A stretch of 64,000 bases of DNA from Lysobacterales bacterium 15-68-25 (GCA_002279065.1 NCKB01000003.1:248001-312000); one strand, 5' to 3'; counted from the stretch's first letter, positions 1-8,818 are shown. A program made the numbers and translations. Notes: generated by a model from the sequence alone, not told the origin.

Positions 1-84
1 GTCCCCACGTAAGCGGGACGAAAGCCGGCGCGCACAGGATCGCGGCGTCCGGGCCCGTCCCCGCGATAACTGGGGAGATTCGCC

Positions 85-714
85 ATGCGCCGCCTTTGCC
101 TCGTCCTGTGCCTGCTCGCCACGGCCTTCGCCAACGCACCCGCCCTTGCCGCCGGCGGCCCGTTCGGCATCGATCATCGCCTGCACTACGACAACAGCGG
201 CATCTGGAAGCGCAACAACCAGCTGGCGCTGATGTACGGCAGCATCCTCACCGTCGGCGTCGGTGCGCTGGCGCTGGGCGACAACGACAAGCTCGGCGAC
301 ACCTTCTGGCGCTCGGTGGACTCGATGGTGATCACCGGCGTCGCCGCCACCGGCATGAAGTACACCTTCCGCCGCGAGCGGCCCTCGCACACGGCCAGCC
401 CCAACCAGTGGTTCAAGAGCTCCAGCGCGCAGAGCTTTCCCAGCGGCGAGGTCGCGGCGATCTCCGCCGCGGTCACGCCCTTCATCGTCAACTACGGCGA
501 CGAGCACCCGGCGGTCTACGCGCTGGCGCTGCTGCCGGCCTATGACGCGGTGGCGCGCATGAAGGTTCGCGGCCACTGGCAGAGCGACGTGCTGGTCGGT
601 GCTGCCCTGGGTACCGGCATCGGCATCTGGAGCGCCCGCCGCACCAAGTCCCCGCTGATCCTCAGCTGGCTGCCCGGCGGCTTCCAGGTCGGCTTCGTGC
701 ACCGTTTCAAATAG
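85..714 (+). CDS. PAP2-family phosphatase-like exported protein
   Basis: This 209-residue protein has a signal peptide (about residues 1-22, ending A-L-A) and the layout of a PAP2 lipid or acid phosphatase, whose members remove phosphate from membrane lipids or small phosphates in the periplasm. Motif 1 is KYTFRRERP (K92 to P100) and motif 3 is ARMKVRGHWQSD (R158, H164, D168). Motif 2 is odd: FPSGE at 118-122 replaces the usual PSGH, so the usual motif 2 histidine is a glutamate. The start is supported by GGGGAG at 73-78. It is a single gene; the divergent or convergent neighbours show no functional link. It is either a catalytically altered PAP2 subfamily or a non-enzymatic homologue. Confidence 0.8.
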   Translation: MRRLCLVLCLLATAFANAPALAAGGPFGIDHRLHYDNSGIWKRNNQLALMYGSILTVGVGALALGDNDKLGDTFWRSVDSMVITGVAATGMKYTFRRERPSHTASPNQWFKSSSAQSFPSGEVAAISAAVTPFIVNYGDEHPAVYALALLPAYDAVARMKVRGHWQSDVLVGAALGTGIGIWSARRTKSPLILSWLPGGFQVGFVHRFK

Positions 715-1035
715 ACGCACTCTCTTTTCCATCGGGCACCGCCATCGATTCCTTGAGGCGATGCAAGGCCGCTCGGCAACCTGCCCGCCACTGCACGCCG
801 CCGGGGAGAGCCACGATGCCCGGCGCATCGTTCGCCAAGTCCGAGTTGAAGCACTTCGAGAGTGCGGCGGGCGGGCTCATGGCACGCTTCGGGCGCCGCC
901 CACCCGCGCCGCTCGCAACGCTGAAGGCCGGCTGCGAGCGGCGCTGGAGCAGCGGCGCAGGACACGGATGCCACCGGTGCAGGACGTTCTCCGGTACACC
1001 GCCGCCTGAGCCGCCGCCAGCAAGGGAAGAAAAGC
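715..1035. other. Intergenic stretch, no gene recognised
   Basis: About 320 bp between the PAP2-like gene and the ssb terminator. A plus-strand frame opens at ATG 816 behind a GGGGAGAG element, but it runs on into the antisense of ssb, its residues resemble nothing I recognise, and its composition looks non-coding. I see no RNA gene, repeat or transposon trace. Confidence 0.5.
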
Positions 1036-1063
1036 AAAACGGCAGCCGCGAGGCTGCCGTTTT
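1036..1063 (-). terminator. Terminator downstream of ssb
   Basis: A perfect 12-bp stem (AAAACGGCAGCC against GGCTGCCGTTTT) closes a 4-nt GCGA loop. It lies 23 bp beyond the ssb stop. The A/T ends give a U-tract on either strand, so it may also stop transcription from the left. Confidence 0.85.
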
Positions 1064-1086
1064 CGTACAGATCGGACCGACCGGAC

Positions 1087-1641
1087 TCAGAACGGAATAT
1101 CGTCGTCGTCGAAACCGCCGGTGTCGGCCGGGGCCGGAGCCTGCCGGGGCATGTCATTACCGCCACGCTGGAAGTCGTTGCTGCCACCACGGCCACCGCC
1201 GTAGCCGCCGCCACCACCACCACCGGAACGGCCACCGCCGCCCTGGCCGCGCTGCTGGTAGCCACCGCCGCCGCCGCCACCGCCGCCGCCCATGCCACCT
1301 TCGTTGCCGCCGCCGAGCATCTGCATCTCGCTGGCCACGATGTCGGTGCTGTAGCGCTCCACGCCCTGCTTGTCGGTGTACTTGTCGGTGCGCAGCGAGC
1401 CCTCGATGTAGATCTGCCGGCCCTTCTTCAGGTATTCGCCGGCGATCTCCGCCAGGCGGCCGAACAGCTTCACGCGGTGCCACTCGGTGCGCTCCTGCTT
1501 CTCGCCGCTCTGCTTGTCGGTCCAGCTCTCGGAGGTGGCGACGCTGAGCGTGGCGATGGCGGTGCCACTGCCGGTGTAGCGCACCTCGGGATCGGCGCCC
1601 AGGTTGCCGACCAGGATGACCTTGTTGATGCCACGTGCCAT
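1087..1641 (-). CDS. ssb: Single-stranded DNA-binding protein SSB
   Basis: SSB coats single-stranded DNA in replication, repair and recombination and recruits partner proteins through its C-terminal tip. The 184-residue protein opens [19 protein letters not shown], the family's N-terminal signature, and carries the OB fold to about residue 110. A glycine-rich linker with glutamines and arginines follows (about 112-165), then the acidic tip DDDDIPF at the very end. The linker is unusually glycine-dense, but that is common in the order. A possible -10 box TATGAT lies at 1742-1737 on the minus strand, giving a leader of about 90 nt; no good -35 is visible. GAGGTA provides the ribosome binding site. 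Confidence 0.97.
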   Translation of the reverse strand: MARGINKVILVGNLGADPEVRYTGSGTAIATLSVATSESWTDKQSGEKQERTEWHRVKLFGRLAEIAGEYLKKGRQIYIEGSLRTDKYTDKQGVERYSTDIVASEMQMLGGGNEGGMGGGGGGGGGGYQQRGQGGGGRSGGGGGGGYGGGRGGSNDFQRGGNDMPRQAPAPADTGGFDDDDIPF

Positions 1642-1881
1642 GGAACTACCTCGCTGTGCTTGACCGGCCCGGAAGGCCGGCCGGCGGTCGTGGATGACCG
1701 GGTCACCGGCGTCGGCCGGCTCCGGAATGGCCCCCTATCATAGCCCGAGCCTACCGCCTCGGCTCGGCTTGTACCCCGGCCACCACCTCCCGCCGCATCC
1801 GCGGCAGATCGGCGCGCGTAAGCAGCATGACCGGCGCCGAGCCCATTGCGCCGCCCGCTCCCGCCGGCGTGGAGGCCGACC

Positions 1882-2694
1882 TTGAGGACCATCCCCCTGT
1901 TGCCCGCGCTCGCGGGCCTGATCCTGGCCGCGGCTTCGACCGGCCATGCCAAGGGCGCCGCGCCCACGGACAGCACCGGCATCCGCCAGCTCGAGGGCCG
2001 GGCCTACGCCACCGGAGACGGCCACCTGATGTACACCGAAAGCCACTGGCTCTACGCCGACCACGGCGTTCCCGCCCGACTGGTGCTGTACCGCTGCCCC
2101 GACGGGCGACCGTTCGCGCGCAAGTGGCTGCGCGAGGACGGGCCGGCCCAGGCGCCGGACTTCGAGCTGACCGACGGCCGCACCGGCTACCGCGAGGGCG
2201 TGCGCCGGACCGGTGACGGCCGGATCGTGTTCATGCAACCGGGCGGAGGGGCCACCGAGCGGACCGCGAAACTGCCCGATTCGCCCGACCTGGTGATCGA
2301 TGCCGGCTTCGACGCCTACATCCGCCAGCACTGGGACCGCCTCGGCCGCGGCGAGTCCGAAACGGTGCCGTTCCTCATCCCGAGCCGCCTGGGCGCGCTC
2401 GACTTCAAGGTGCGCCGCCTCGACGACGCGCTGGTCGAAGGCCGGCCGGCCCGCCGCTACCGACTGGGGCTGGCCAGCTGGATCGGCTTCGCCCTGCCCC
2501 ACATCGATGTGGCGTACGACGCCGCGAACCGCGAACTGCTGCAGTTCGTCGGACTGGCCAACATCCGCGGCAGCAACGGCGACAATGTGCGGGCAAGGAT
2601 CGTCTTCGATCCGGTCGCCGCGCACCCGGCGACACCCGGAGCGCTCGACGCGGCACGGGCCGAACCGCTGGACGGCCGCTGCCCGATCCCCTGA
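1882..2694 (+). CDS. Unrecognised exported protein
   Basis: This 270-residue protein has a clear signal peptide (MRTIPLLPALAGLILAAAS, cleavage near GHA-KG) and no lipobox or membrane span, so it is probably a soluble periplasmic or outer-membrane-facing protein. I do not recognise the family. The TTG at 1882 is chosen over the upstream in-frame TTG at 1846 because GGAGG at 1871-1875 sits 6 nt before it and because the protein then begins directly with a signal sequence. The mature part has alternating charged and aromatic beta-strand-like segments and two cysteines (in YRCPDG and near the C-terminus, GRCPIP) that could form a disulfide. It stands alone between divergent ssb and a convergent DedA gene. 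Confidence 0.7.
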   Translation: MRTIPLLPALAGLILAAASTGHAKGAAPTDSTGIRQLEGRAYATGDGHLMYTESHWLYADHGVPARLVLYRCPDGRPFARKWLREDGPAQAPDFELTDGRTGYREGVRRTGDGRIVFMQPGGGATERTAKLPDSPDLVIDAGFDAYIRQHWDRLGRGESETVPFLIPSRLGALDFKVRRLDDALVEGRPARRYRLGLASWIGFALPHIDVAYDAANRELLQFVGLANIRGSNGDNVRARIVFDPVAAHPATPGALDAARAEPLDGRCPIP

Positions 2695-2701
2695 GGCGGG
2701 C

Positions 2702-3673
2702 TCAGGCCGCGCGCTCGCGCTCCGCATCCGGGGCGCCGGACAGGGTCGCGACCGGATAGCCTGCCTCCTGCCACGCCTCCAGCCCGCCCTGCAGCGGGCG
2801 CACGTTGCGGTAGCCCAGCGACATCAGCAGCTGCGCCGCCTTGGCCGCCGATACCTCGTTCGGGCAGCTGCAGTAGATCACCAGCTCGCGGTCGCGCGGC
2901 ACGTCAGCCAGCGCCAGGTGCACGCCCTCCAGGTCGGCCAGCAGTGCACCGGGGATGGCCCGCCCGTCGAGCAGCCGCGCGGCGGACGAGCGCACGTCCA
3001 CCACCACCGGATTTCGGCCGGCGGCGATCGCCTGGTTGAGCTCCTCGACCGAGATCCGCGCCATCCGCAGCGACACCAGAAGGCGGTGCCGCTGCCACCA
3101 TTTGACGACGATATAGAGCACCAGCAGGGCGGCAAGCCCCTGCAGGGCGACCGCGCCGGCCTGCTCGATCGCATCGATCACGCGGTCGATCTGCGGCGCG
3201 AACACGTAACCAACCAGCACGGCCATGCCGGCCCACAGCAGCGAGCCGAGGCCGTCGAGCAGCAGGAAAGCGCCGGGGCGCAAGCCCATCGCGCCGACCA
3301 GCGGCGGCGCCACGGTGGACAGCCCCGGCACGAACTTGGCCACCAGCAGCATGCGCCCGCGCCAGCGCTGGAAGCGCAGCTCGGACTGTTTCACGCAGGA
3401 ATCGGGCGAGAGCGAGATGCGGCACAGCGTGCGCATCACGCCGCCGCCGAAACGGCGTCCGGCCAGGTACCAGCCGGTGTCGCTGATCAGGCTGGCCGCC
3501 AGCGCCGCCAGCAACACGCCGGGCAGCGGCAGCCGGTCGCCGGCCGCCAGTGCACCGGCCACCACCAGGGTCGGCACCGCCGGCACCGGCACGCCGGCCT
3601 GTTCGGCCAGCACATTGACGAACACCACGAACAAGCCGTAGTGCGCGATCAGCGCAATGAGCTCATGGGCCAT
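2702..3673 (-). CDS. DedA-family membrane protein fused to a rhodanese domain
   Basis: This 323-residue fusion joins an N-terminal DedA/VTT membrane domain (about 1-195; VAKFVPGLST at 111-120 is the DedA core, with further spans to about 190) to a C-terminal single rhodanese domain (about 205-310). DedA proteins are thought to flip undecaprenyl phosphate or phospholipids; rhodanese domains carry sulfur on a cysteine. The active-site loop reads YCSCPNE, with cysteines 268 and 270. The start at 3673 is preferred over a longer frame to 3790 because AGGGACG lies just upstream and the longer N-terminus overlaps the next gene. The MFS gene ends 40 bp upstream on the same strand, so the two may be co-transcribed. 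The joint function is unknown. Confidence 0.85.
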   Translation of the reverse strand: MAHELIALIAHYGLFVVFVNVLAEQAGVPVPAVPTLVVAGALAAGDRLPLPGVLLAALAASLISDTGWYLAGRRFGGGVMRTLCRISLSPDSCVKQSELRFQRWRGRMLLVAKFVPGLSTVAPPLVGAMGLRPGAFLLLDGLGSLLWAGMAVLVGYVFAPQIDRVIDAIEQAGAVALQGLAALLVLYIVVKWWQRHRLLVSLRMARISVEELNQAIAAGRNPVVVDVRSSAARLLDGRAIPGALLADLEGVHLALADVPRDRELVIYCSCPNEVSAAKAAQLLMSLGYRNVRPLQGGLEAWQEAGYPVATLSGAPDAERERAA

Positions 3674-3713
3674 GCACGACGTCCCTGGCGCGGCCGCAAC
3701 CGGCCGCAGGACG

Positions 3714-4940
3714 TCATGATTGGGTCGACAGGCCCGTCTTGCAATCGGCTTCGGCAGCGACCGCCCGGGCCGCGATGCGGCGCGCGCCAACCGCCACCAG
3801 CGGCAACCACAGCAGGGTCATCGCCGCGGCGCAGGCGAACACGCCGGCCGGCCCCAGCCGCCCCAGCGCGTAACCGCCCAGCGCACCGCCGACGAAGGCG
3901 CCGACGAACTGGCTGGTGGAGTACGCCCCCATCGCCGCACCGCGCAGCTCGGCCGGCGCCAGCCGCGAGACCAGGCTCGGCAGCGAGGCCTCCAGCAGGT
4001 TGAAACCCGAGAAGAACATCGTCGCGGCGACGCCGAGCAGGATCACGTGATCGCCCCCCAGCGCGAACAGCACCAGCGAGACACCGATCACCACGATGCA
4101 TGCCTGCACGATGCGCAGGCTCTGCGCGACTTCCTTCATCCGGTGCATCATCCCGCCCATCACCAGGGCGGCGATCACCATCACCGGCAGATACAGTTCC
4201 CAGTGCGTCTGCACCGGCAGATGCAGCTGATTGACCAGCAGCAGCGGCAGGCCGACGAAGCTGGCGGTCAGCAGCATGTGCAGGAAGAACACCGAACCGT
4301 TGAGCACCATCAGCCGACCGTCGCCCAGCATCGAGGCCACGCCGCTGAAACTGCTCGCCGCGGGCGCCTTCGAACGCTCCGGCGTGGGCACGATGAGCCA
4401 CAGCAGGATCAGCGCGAACAGCGCCAGCAGCGACGTGGCGGCGAACAGGCCAGGCAGGCCGTCGATCGCCTCCAGCGGCGGGCCGAGGATCAGCGCCAGC
4501 AGGAAGGCCATGCCGATCGATACGCCGATGATGCCCATCACCTTGCTGCGGTTCTCCTCGCGGGTGAGATCTGCCGCCAGTGCGGTACCCGCGCCGGCCA
4601 CCGCACCCATGCCCTGCAGGGCGCGACCAATCACGATGCCCACAAGGGTGTGCGAAGCCGCGGCGACCAGGCCACCGGCGATGAACACCCCCAGTCCCAG
4701 GGTGATCGCAGGCTTGCGGCCGATGCGATCTGACAGCATGCCCAGCGGGATCTGCAGCAGCATCTGGCCCAGGCCGTAGACGCCGAGCGCCAGTCCGATC
4801 AGCAGGTCCGAGGCATCGGGCATCGTCTGCGCGTACACCGAGAACACCGGCATGATCAGGAACAGGCCGAACAGCCGCAGGCTGATCACGCAGGCCAGGG
4901 TCAATGCGCTGCGGCGCTCGAGTCGGGAAAGTGCACTCAC
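3714..4940 (-). CDS. MFS transporter (YajR-like exporter)
   Basis: A 408-residue, 12-span major facilitator protein of the inner membrane. The family motif A is intact as GMLSDRIGRKP at about 67-77, and the N-terminal pattern LRLFGLFLIMPVFSVYAQ resembles drug:H+ antiporters of the YajR group, although the C-terminal YAM domain of YajR is absent here. The substrate cannot be read from the sequence. In related bacteria an MFS gene of this kind lies beside ssb; here two genes, one of them the DedA-rhodanese fusion, have come between. It is followed at 40 bp by the DedA fusion on the same strand. The upstream region toward ispB (4941-5058) is a divergent promoter region. Confidence 0.85.
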   Translation of the reverse strand: MSALSRLERRSALTLACVISLRLFGLFLIMPVFSVYAQTMPDASDLLIGLALGVYGLGQMLLQIPLGMLSDRIGRKPAITLGLGVFIAGGLVAAASHTLVGIVIGRALQGMGAVAGAGTALAADLTREENRSKVMGIIGVSIGMAFLLALILGPPLEAIDGLPGLFAATSLLALFALILLWLIVPTPERSKAPAASSFSGVASMLGDGRLMVLNGSVFFLHMLLTASFVGLPLLLVNQLHLPVQTHWELYLPVMVIAALVMGGMMHRMKEVAQSLRIVQACIVVIGVSLVLFALGGDHVILLGVAATMFFSGFNLLEASLPSLVSRLAPAELRGAAMGAYSTSQFVGAFVGGALGGYALGRLGPAGVFACAAAMTLLWLPLVAVGARRIAARAVAAEADCKTGLSTQS

Positions 4941-5043
4941 GGGAGGTTCCAGATCGGCGAAGGTATCCGGGGATTATACGAATCGCGACCGGATTGGCCG
5001 TTGTGGCGACGTGTCGCGCCATCGCGCGATCCTGCGCCCGCCC

Positions 5044-5049
5044 TATAAT
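5044..5049 (+). promoter_or_regulatory. -10 box for ispB
   Basis: A consensus TATAAT. No matching -35 is seen 16-18 bp upstream. Transcription starting 7-10 nt downstream would begin at or just before the in-frame GTG at 5059. Confidence 0.55.
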
Positions 5050-5085
5050 CGGGCGCTTGTGACCACCCTGACCGCAAAGAATCCG

Positions 5086-6078
5086 ATGCCCGCCGACGCC
5101 CCCCGCCCCGACGACTTCACCCGAGTGCGCGAGCTGGCCACCGGCGACATGCAACGCGTCGATGCGCTGATCCGGCACCGGCTGTCCTCCGACGTGGTGC
5201 TGATCAACCAGATCGCCGAACACATCATCGCCGGCGGCGGCAAGAGATTGCGACCGATGCTGCACGTGCTGGCGGCCGGCGCGGCCGGCTACAGCGGCGA
5301 CAAGCACACCAAGCTGGCGGCGATCATCGAGTTCATCCACACCTCCACGCTGCTGCACGACGACGTGGTGGACGAGTCCGACCTGCGCCGCGGCCGCAAG
5401 ACCGCCAACGCGCTGTGGGGCAACGCGGCGAGCGTGCTGGTCGGCGACTTCCTGTACTCGCGCTCGTTCCAGCTGATGGTCGAACTGGACGACATGCGCA
5501 TCATGCGCATCCTTGCCGACACCACCAACACCATCGCCGAGGGCGAGGTGCTGCAGCTGCTGAACATCGGCAACGCCGACGTCGACGAGGCGGCGTATCT
5601 CGCGGTGATCGAGCGCAAGACCGCCGTCCTGTTCGCCGCTGCCACCGAGCTCGGCGGCCTGCTCGGCGGCCTGCCGGACGACCAGGTCGCCGCGCTGCGC
5701 ACCTACGGCATGGAACTGGGCTACGCCTTCCAGATCGCCGACGACCTGCTCGACTACGTCTCCGATGCCGACACGCTGGGCAAGAACATCGGCGACGATC
5801 TCGCCGAAGGCAAACCCACGCTGCCGCTGATCTACGCGCTGCAGAAAGCCAGCCCGGAACAGGCGCAGTCGCTGCGCCACGCGATCGAGCACGGCGGGCT
5901 TGATTCGCTCGACCGCATCATCGCGGCGATCCGCGACTCCGGCGCACTGGAGCGCACCCACGAGCGCGCCCTGCAACACGCCCGAGCCGCCCGCGCCGCC
6001 CTGGCCGGACTGGCCGATTCGGCGCATCGCGACGCACTGCTGACGCTGGCCGACTACTCGGTCGAACGCCGGCACTGA
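5086..6078 (+). CDS. ispB: Octaprenyl-type polyprenyl diphosphate synthase
   Basis: This trans-prenyltransferase elongates farnesyl diphosphate with isopentenyl diphosphate to make the ubiquinone side chain in the cytosol. The 330-residue protein has both aspartate-rich motifs: DDVVD at about 92-96 within LLHDDVVDESDLRRG, and DDLLD at about 219-223. The GGGKRLRP substrate-binding patch is at 50-57. Two starts are possible: ATG 5086 with a weak AAAGA element, or in-frame GTG 5059, only 9 nt after a TATAAT box, which would make the mRNA leaderless and add nine residues. I use ATG 5086 with that reservation. The gene is divergent from the MFS gene; the ubiquinone hydroxylases at 13.6-16.0 kb belong to the same pathway. 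Confidence 0.93.
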   Translation: MPADAPRPDDFTRVRELATGDMQRVDALIRHRLSSDVVLINQIAEHIIAGGGKRLRPMLHVLAAGAAGYSGDKHTKLAAIIEFIHTSTLLHDDVVDESDLRRGRKTANALWGNAASVLVGDFLYSRSFQLMVELDDMRIMRILADTTNTIAEGEVLQLLNIGNADVDEAAYLAVIERKTAVLFAAATELGGLLGGLPDDQVAALRTYGMELGYAFQIADDLLDYVSDADTLGKNIGDDLAEGKPTLPLIYALQKASPEQAQSLRHAIEHGGLDSLDRIIAAIRDSGALERTHERALQHARAARAALAGLADSAHRDALLTLADYSVERRH

Positions 6079-6120
6079 CGACCCGCCGAGGCTCCGCATA
6101 AGGACCTCGAACAATTTGCC

Positions 6121-6146
6121 CCCTGCCAAGCGGATCTGTGGCAGGG
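6121..6146 (+). promoter_or_regulatory. Palindrome just upstream of the mannosidase operon
   Basis: A perfect 8-bp inverted repeat, CCCTGCCA and TGGCAGGG, is separated by 10 nt and ends 8 nt before the ATG at 6155. The AGGG of the right arm is the likely ribosome binding site. It could be a repressor operator with half-sites 18 bp apart, or an RNA hairpin that hides the ribosome binding site. There is no T-tract, so it is not a good terminator for ispB. Confidence 0.45.
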
Positions 6147-6154
6147 TCTGGTCG

Positions 6155-8818
6155 ATGCGTCGCCGATCGGTCCAACTGCTCTTCGGCCTGTGCGGTTGCG
6201 GGCTGATTTTTTTCGCCTCGCCGGTATCGGCGAGGGAAGAAGCCGCGTCCGCCCAGGTCGTGCTGGGGCACGGCTGGCAGCTGCGGCTCGCACCCGGCTC
6301 GCCCGCGGCGAAGGAGCATCCGGAGGCTACCCGCTGGCAGGCCACATCCGTGCCCGGCAGCGTGCAGGCCACCCTGCTCGCCCACGGCCAGCTGCCCGAC
6401 CCGGACTGGCGCGACAACGAGGCGAAGGTGCAGTGGGTCGGGCTGGCCGACTGGCAGTACCGGCTGCGTTTCACCGTGGTTCCCGCGCTGCGCGGCGAAC
6501 GTCATCTTGCGCTGGTGTTCAATGGCCTGGACACCCTCGCTGACATCACCCTTGACGGTCGGCCGGTGGTGCACGCCGACAACATGTTCCGCCGCTGGCG
6601 CGTGCCACTCGATGGCCTCGACCGGGCGGGGGAACACATGCTGGAGGTGACCTTCCATTCGCCAGTGACCCGCCTGCAACCCTGGCTGGCGAAGCAGCCG
6701 TACGCCCTGCCTGGCGAGTTCGATTCTGCCTTCGGCGACGAGCCGCCCGGCCGCCAGGTCGCCAATTACGTGCGCAAGGCGGCGTACCAGTTCGGCTGGG
6801 ACTGGGGCCCGCGCATCCTCACCGAAGGCATCTGGCAGCCGGTGCGGCTGGAGGCCTGGAGCGGCTGGCGACTGGACGACTTCCACGTGGCACAGACACA
6901 GGTCGACGCCGATCACGCGGCATTGCGCGCCGGCTTCGCGATCCGCGCCGATGCCGCCGGCCCGGCGCGGCTCACCGTGCACTGGCGCGCACCGGACGGC
7001 CGCGAGGGTTCGGCCGCGCGCGAGGTACGGCTGGTCGCCGGCGAGCAGCAACTCGACCTGCCGCTGACGATCACCCAGCCGCAACGCTGGTGGCCCGCCG
7101 GCTACGGTGCACCGAACCTGTATGCAGTGGCCGCCCAGGTGACGGTCGATGGCCGCGTGGTCGCCCGGGCCAGCCGTGATATCGGCCTGCGCTCGATCGA
7201 GCTGCGCCGCTCGCCCGACCGCTGGGGTCGCAGTTTCGCCTTCGTCGTCAACGGCGTGCCGGTGTTCGCCAAGGGCGCCAACCTGGTGCCGCTCGACTCC
7301 CTGCCATCACGCACCACCGACGCCCGCATGCGCCGCCTGCTGGACGGTGCACGCGCCGCGCACATGAACATGCTGCGCGTCTGGGGCGGTGGCTACTATC
7401 TGCCCGATGCGTTCTACGCCATGGCCGACCGCCGCGGCCTGCTGATCTGGCAGGACTTCATGTTCGGCGGCGCGATCCCGCCGCCCGATGCGGCCTTCCG
7501 CGCCAACGTGAAGCAGGAGGCCATCGAGCAGGTGACCCGGCTGCGCAATCACCCGTCGATCGTGCTGTGGTCGGGCAACAACGAGGTGCAGACCAGTTGG
7601 GAGAGCTGGGGCGACCGGCAGGCGTTCCGCCAGCGCATCGGCCCGGCCGAGAGCGCGCGCATCGCCGGGGGCATGCATGCCCTGTTCGACGGCACCCTGC
7701 GCGAGGTCGCCACGCGGCTCGAGCCCGAGGTGCGGTACTGGCCGGGATCGCCGGAAAGCGAAGGGCGCGCACCCGCCAACAGCCCGGACAGCGGCGACGC
7801 CCACGTGTGGAACGTGTGGGGCGGTTCGGCACCGGTCGAGGACTACCTGAAGACCACGCCGCGCTTCCAGTCGGAGTTCGGCCTGCAGTCGCTGCCGGCA
7901 ATGGCAACGATCCGCCGCTTCGCCACGCCGCAGGACCTGGCCATCGACTCGCCGGTGATGCGCGCGCACCAGAAATTCGATCACGGCAATGGCAACCAGC
8001 GCCTGCTGCTGTACGTGCGTCGCGGCTACGGCGAGCCGAAGGATTTCGCGTCGTTCGCCTACCTCAGCCAGGTGATGCAGGCCGACGGCATCGCGCTGGC
8101 GGTGGACCACCTGCGCAGCGCGCGCCCGCGCAGCATGGGCGCGCTGTACTGGCAGCTCAACGACGTGTGGCCGGGCGCGTCGTGGTCGAGCATCGACGTC
8201 GACGGCCGCTGGAAGGCGCTGCAGTTCCGCGCCAGGCACTTCTACGCGCCGGTGCGCGTGGTGCCACTGCGCCAGGACGGCCGCACCGCGGTATTCCTGG
8301 TGTCCGACCGCACCACGCCGCTGGCCGCCCAGTTGCGCACGCGGGTGATCGGCATGGACGGCACGGTGATCGCGGACCGGACGCGGCCGGTCACCCTGCC
8401 GCCGCAGGCCAGCACGCGGATCGATGACCTCGCCGATGCCGACCTGCTGCACGGCGCCGACCCGCGCCGCACGCTGGCGGTGTTCGATCTGCTCGCCGAT
8501 GGCAGGCGGCTGTCGCGCCACCTGCTGTATTTCCAGCGTGCGGTGGATCTGGCCCTGCCCGACCCGCATATCCAGGCCACGCTGCGAAGGGACACCCATG
8601 GCCTGGTGCTCGACCTTCAGGCGCAGCACTTTGCACGCGCCGTGTGGATCGACTTCGGCGACCACGACGCCACGCTGTCGGACAACGACGTCGACCTGCT
8701 GCCCGGCGAACACGTCGCCTTGCGCGTGATGTCGCACGATACGCTCGACACGCTGCGCCGGGCGATGCAGCTGCGCTCGCTGGTCGACGCCACCCTGCCG
8801 CACGGAACCCCGCCATGA
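6155..8818 (+). CDS. Exported GH2-type beta-mannosidase
   Basis: A glycoside hydrolase family 2 enzyme of 887 residues that by resemblance removes beta-linked mannose, such as the Man-beta-1,4-GlcNAc linkage of an N-glycan core, from non-reducing ends. The N-terminus is a signal peptide (MRRRSVQLLFGLCGCG, cleavage near PVSA), so it acts in the periplasm or outside. Domain order is jelly-roll sugar-binding domain, immunoglobulin-like domain and TIM barrel, with the acid/base glutamate in WSGNNE (about E477) and the nucleophile in SEFG (about E574). ATG 6155 is preferred over an upstream TTG because it begins the signal sequence and has a CAGGG site. Its stop overlaps the start of the GH125 gene by 4 nt (ATGA). 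Confidence 0.9.
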   Translation: MRRRSVQLLFGLCGCGLIFFASPVSAREEAASAQVVLGHGWQLRLAPGSPAAKEHPEATRWQATSVPGSVQATLLAHGQLPDPDWRDNEAKVQWVGLADWQYRLRFTVVPALRGERHLALVFNGLDTLADITLDGRPVVHADNMFRRWRVPLDGLDRAGEHMLEVTFHSPVTRLQPWLAKQPYALPGEFDSAFGDEPPGRQVANYVRKAAYQFGWDWGPRILTEGIWQPVRLEAWSGWRLDDFHVAQTQVDADHAALRAGFAIRADAAGPARLTVHWRAPDGREGSAAREVRLVAGEQQLDLPLTITQPQRWWPAGYGAPNLYAVAAQVTVDGRVVARASRDIGLRSIELRRSPDRWGRSFAFVVNGVPVFAKGANLVPLDSLPSRTTDARMRRLLDGARAAHMNMLRVWGGGYYLPDAFYAMADRRGLLIWQDFMFGGAIPPPDAAFRANVKQEAIEQVTRLRNHPSIVLWSGNNEVQTSWESWGDRQAFRQRIGPAESARIAGGMHALFDGTLREVATRLEPEVRYWPGSPESEGRAPANSPDSGDAHVWNVWGGSAPVEDYLKTTPRFQSEFGLQSLPAMATIRRFATPQDLAIDSPVMRAHQKFDHGNGNQRLLLYVRRGYGEPKDFASFAYLSQVMQADGIALAVDHLRSARPRSMGALYWQLNDVWPGASWSSIDVDGRWKALQFRARHFYAPVRVVPLRQDGRTAVFLVSDRTTPLAAQLRTRVIGMDGTVIADRTRPVTLPPQASTRIDDLADADLLHGADPRRTLAVFDLLADGRRLSRHLLYFQRAVDLALPDPHIQATLRRDTHGLVLDLQAQHFARAVWIDFGDHDATLSDNDVDLLPGEHVALRVMSHDTLDTLRRAMQLRSLVDATLPHGTPP

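Noticed and set aside
1-84. Two GTCCCC-led segments (positions 1 and 57) resembling CRISPR repeats with about 56-bp spacing
   Set aside because: Beyond the first bases the two copies do not match, and the second is the ribosome binding region of the next gene.
1177-1310. Tandem repeat within ssb
   Set aside because: It is the codon run for the glycine-rich linker of SSB, without a fixed repeat unit.
753-1547. A plus-strand frame of 264 codons between the PAP2-like gene and ssb
   Set aside because: Its second half is antisense to ssb and the first half resembles no protein. GGGGAGAG before ATG 816 is suggestive but not enough.
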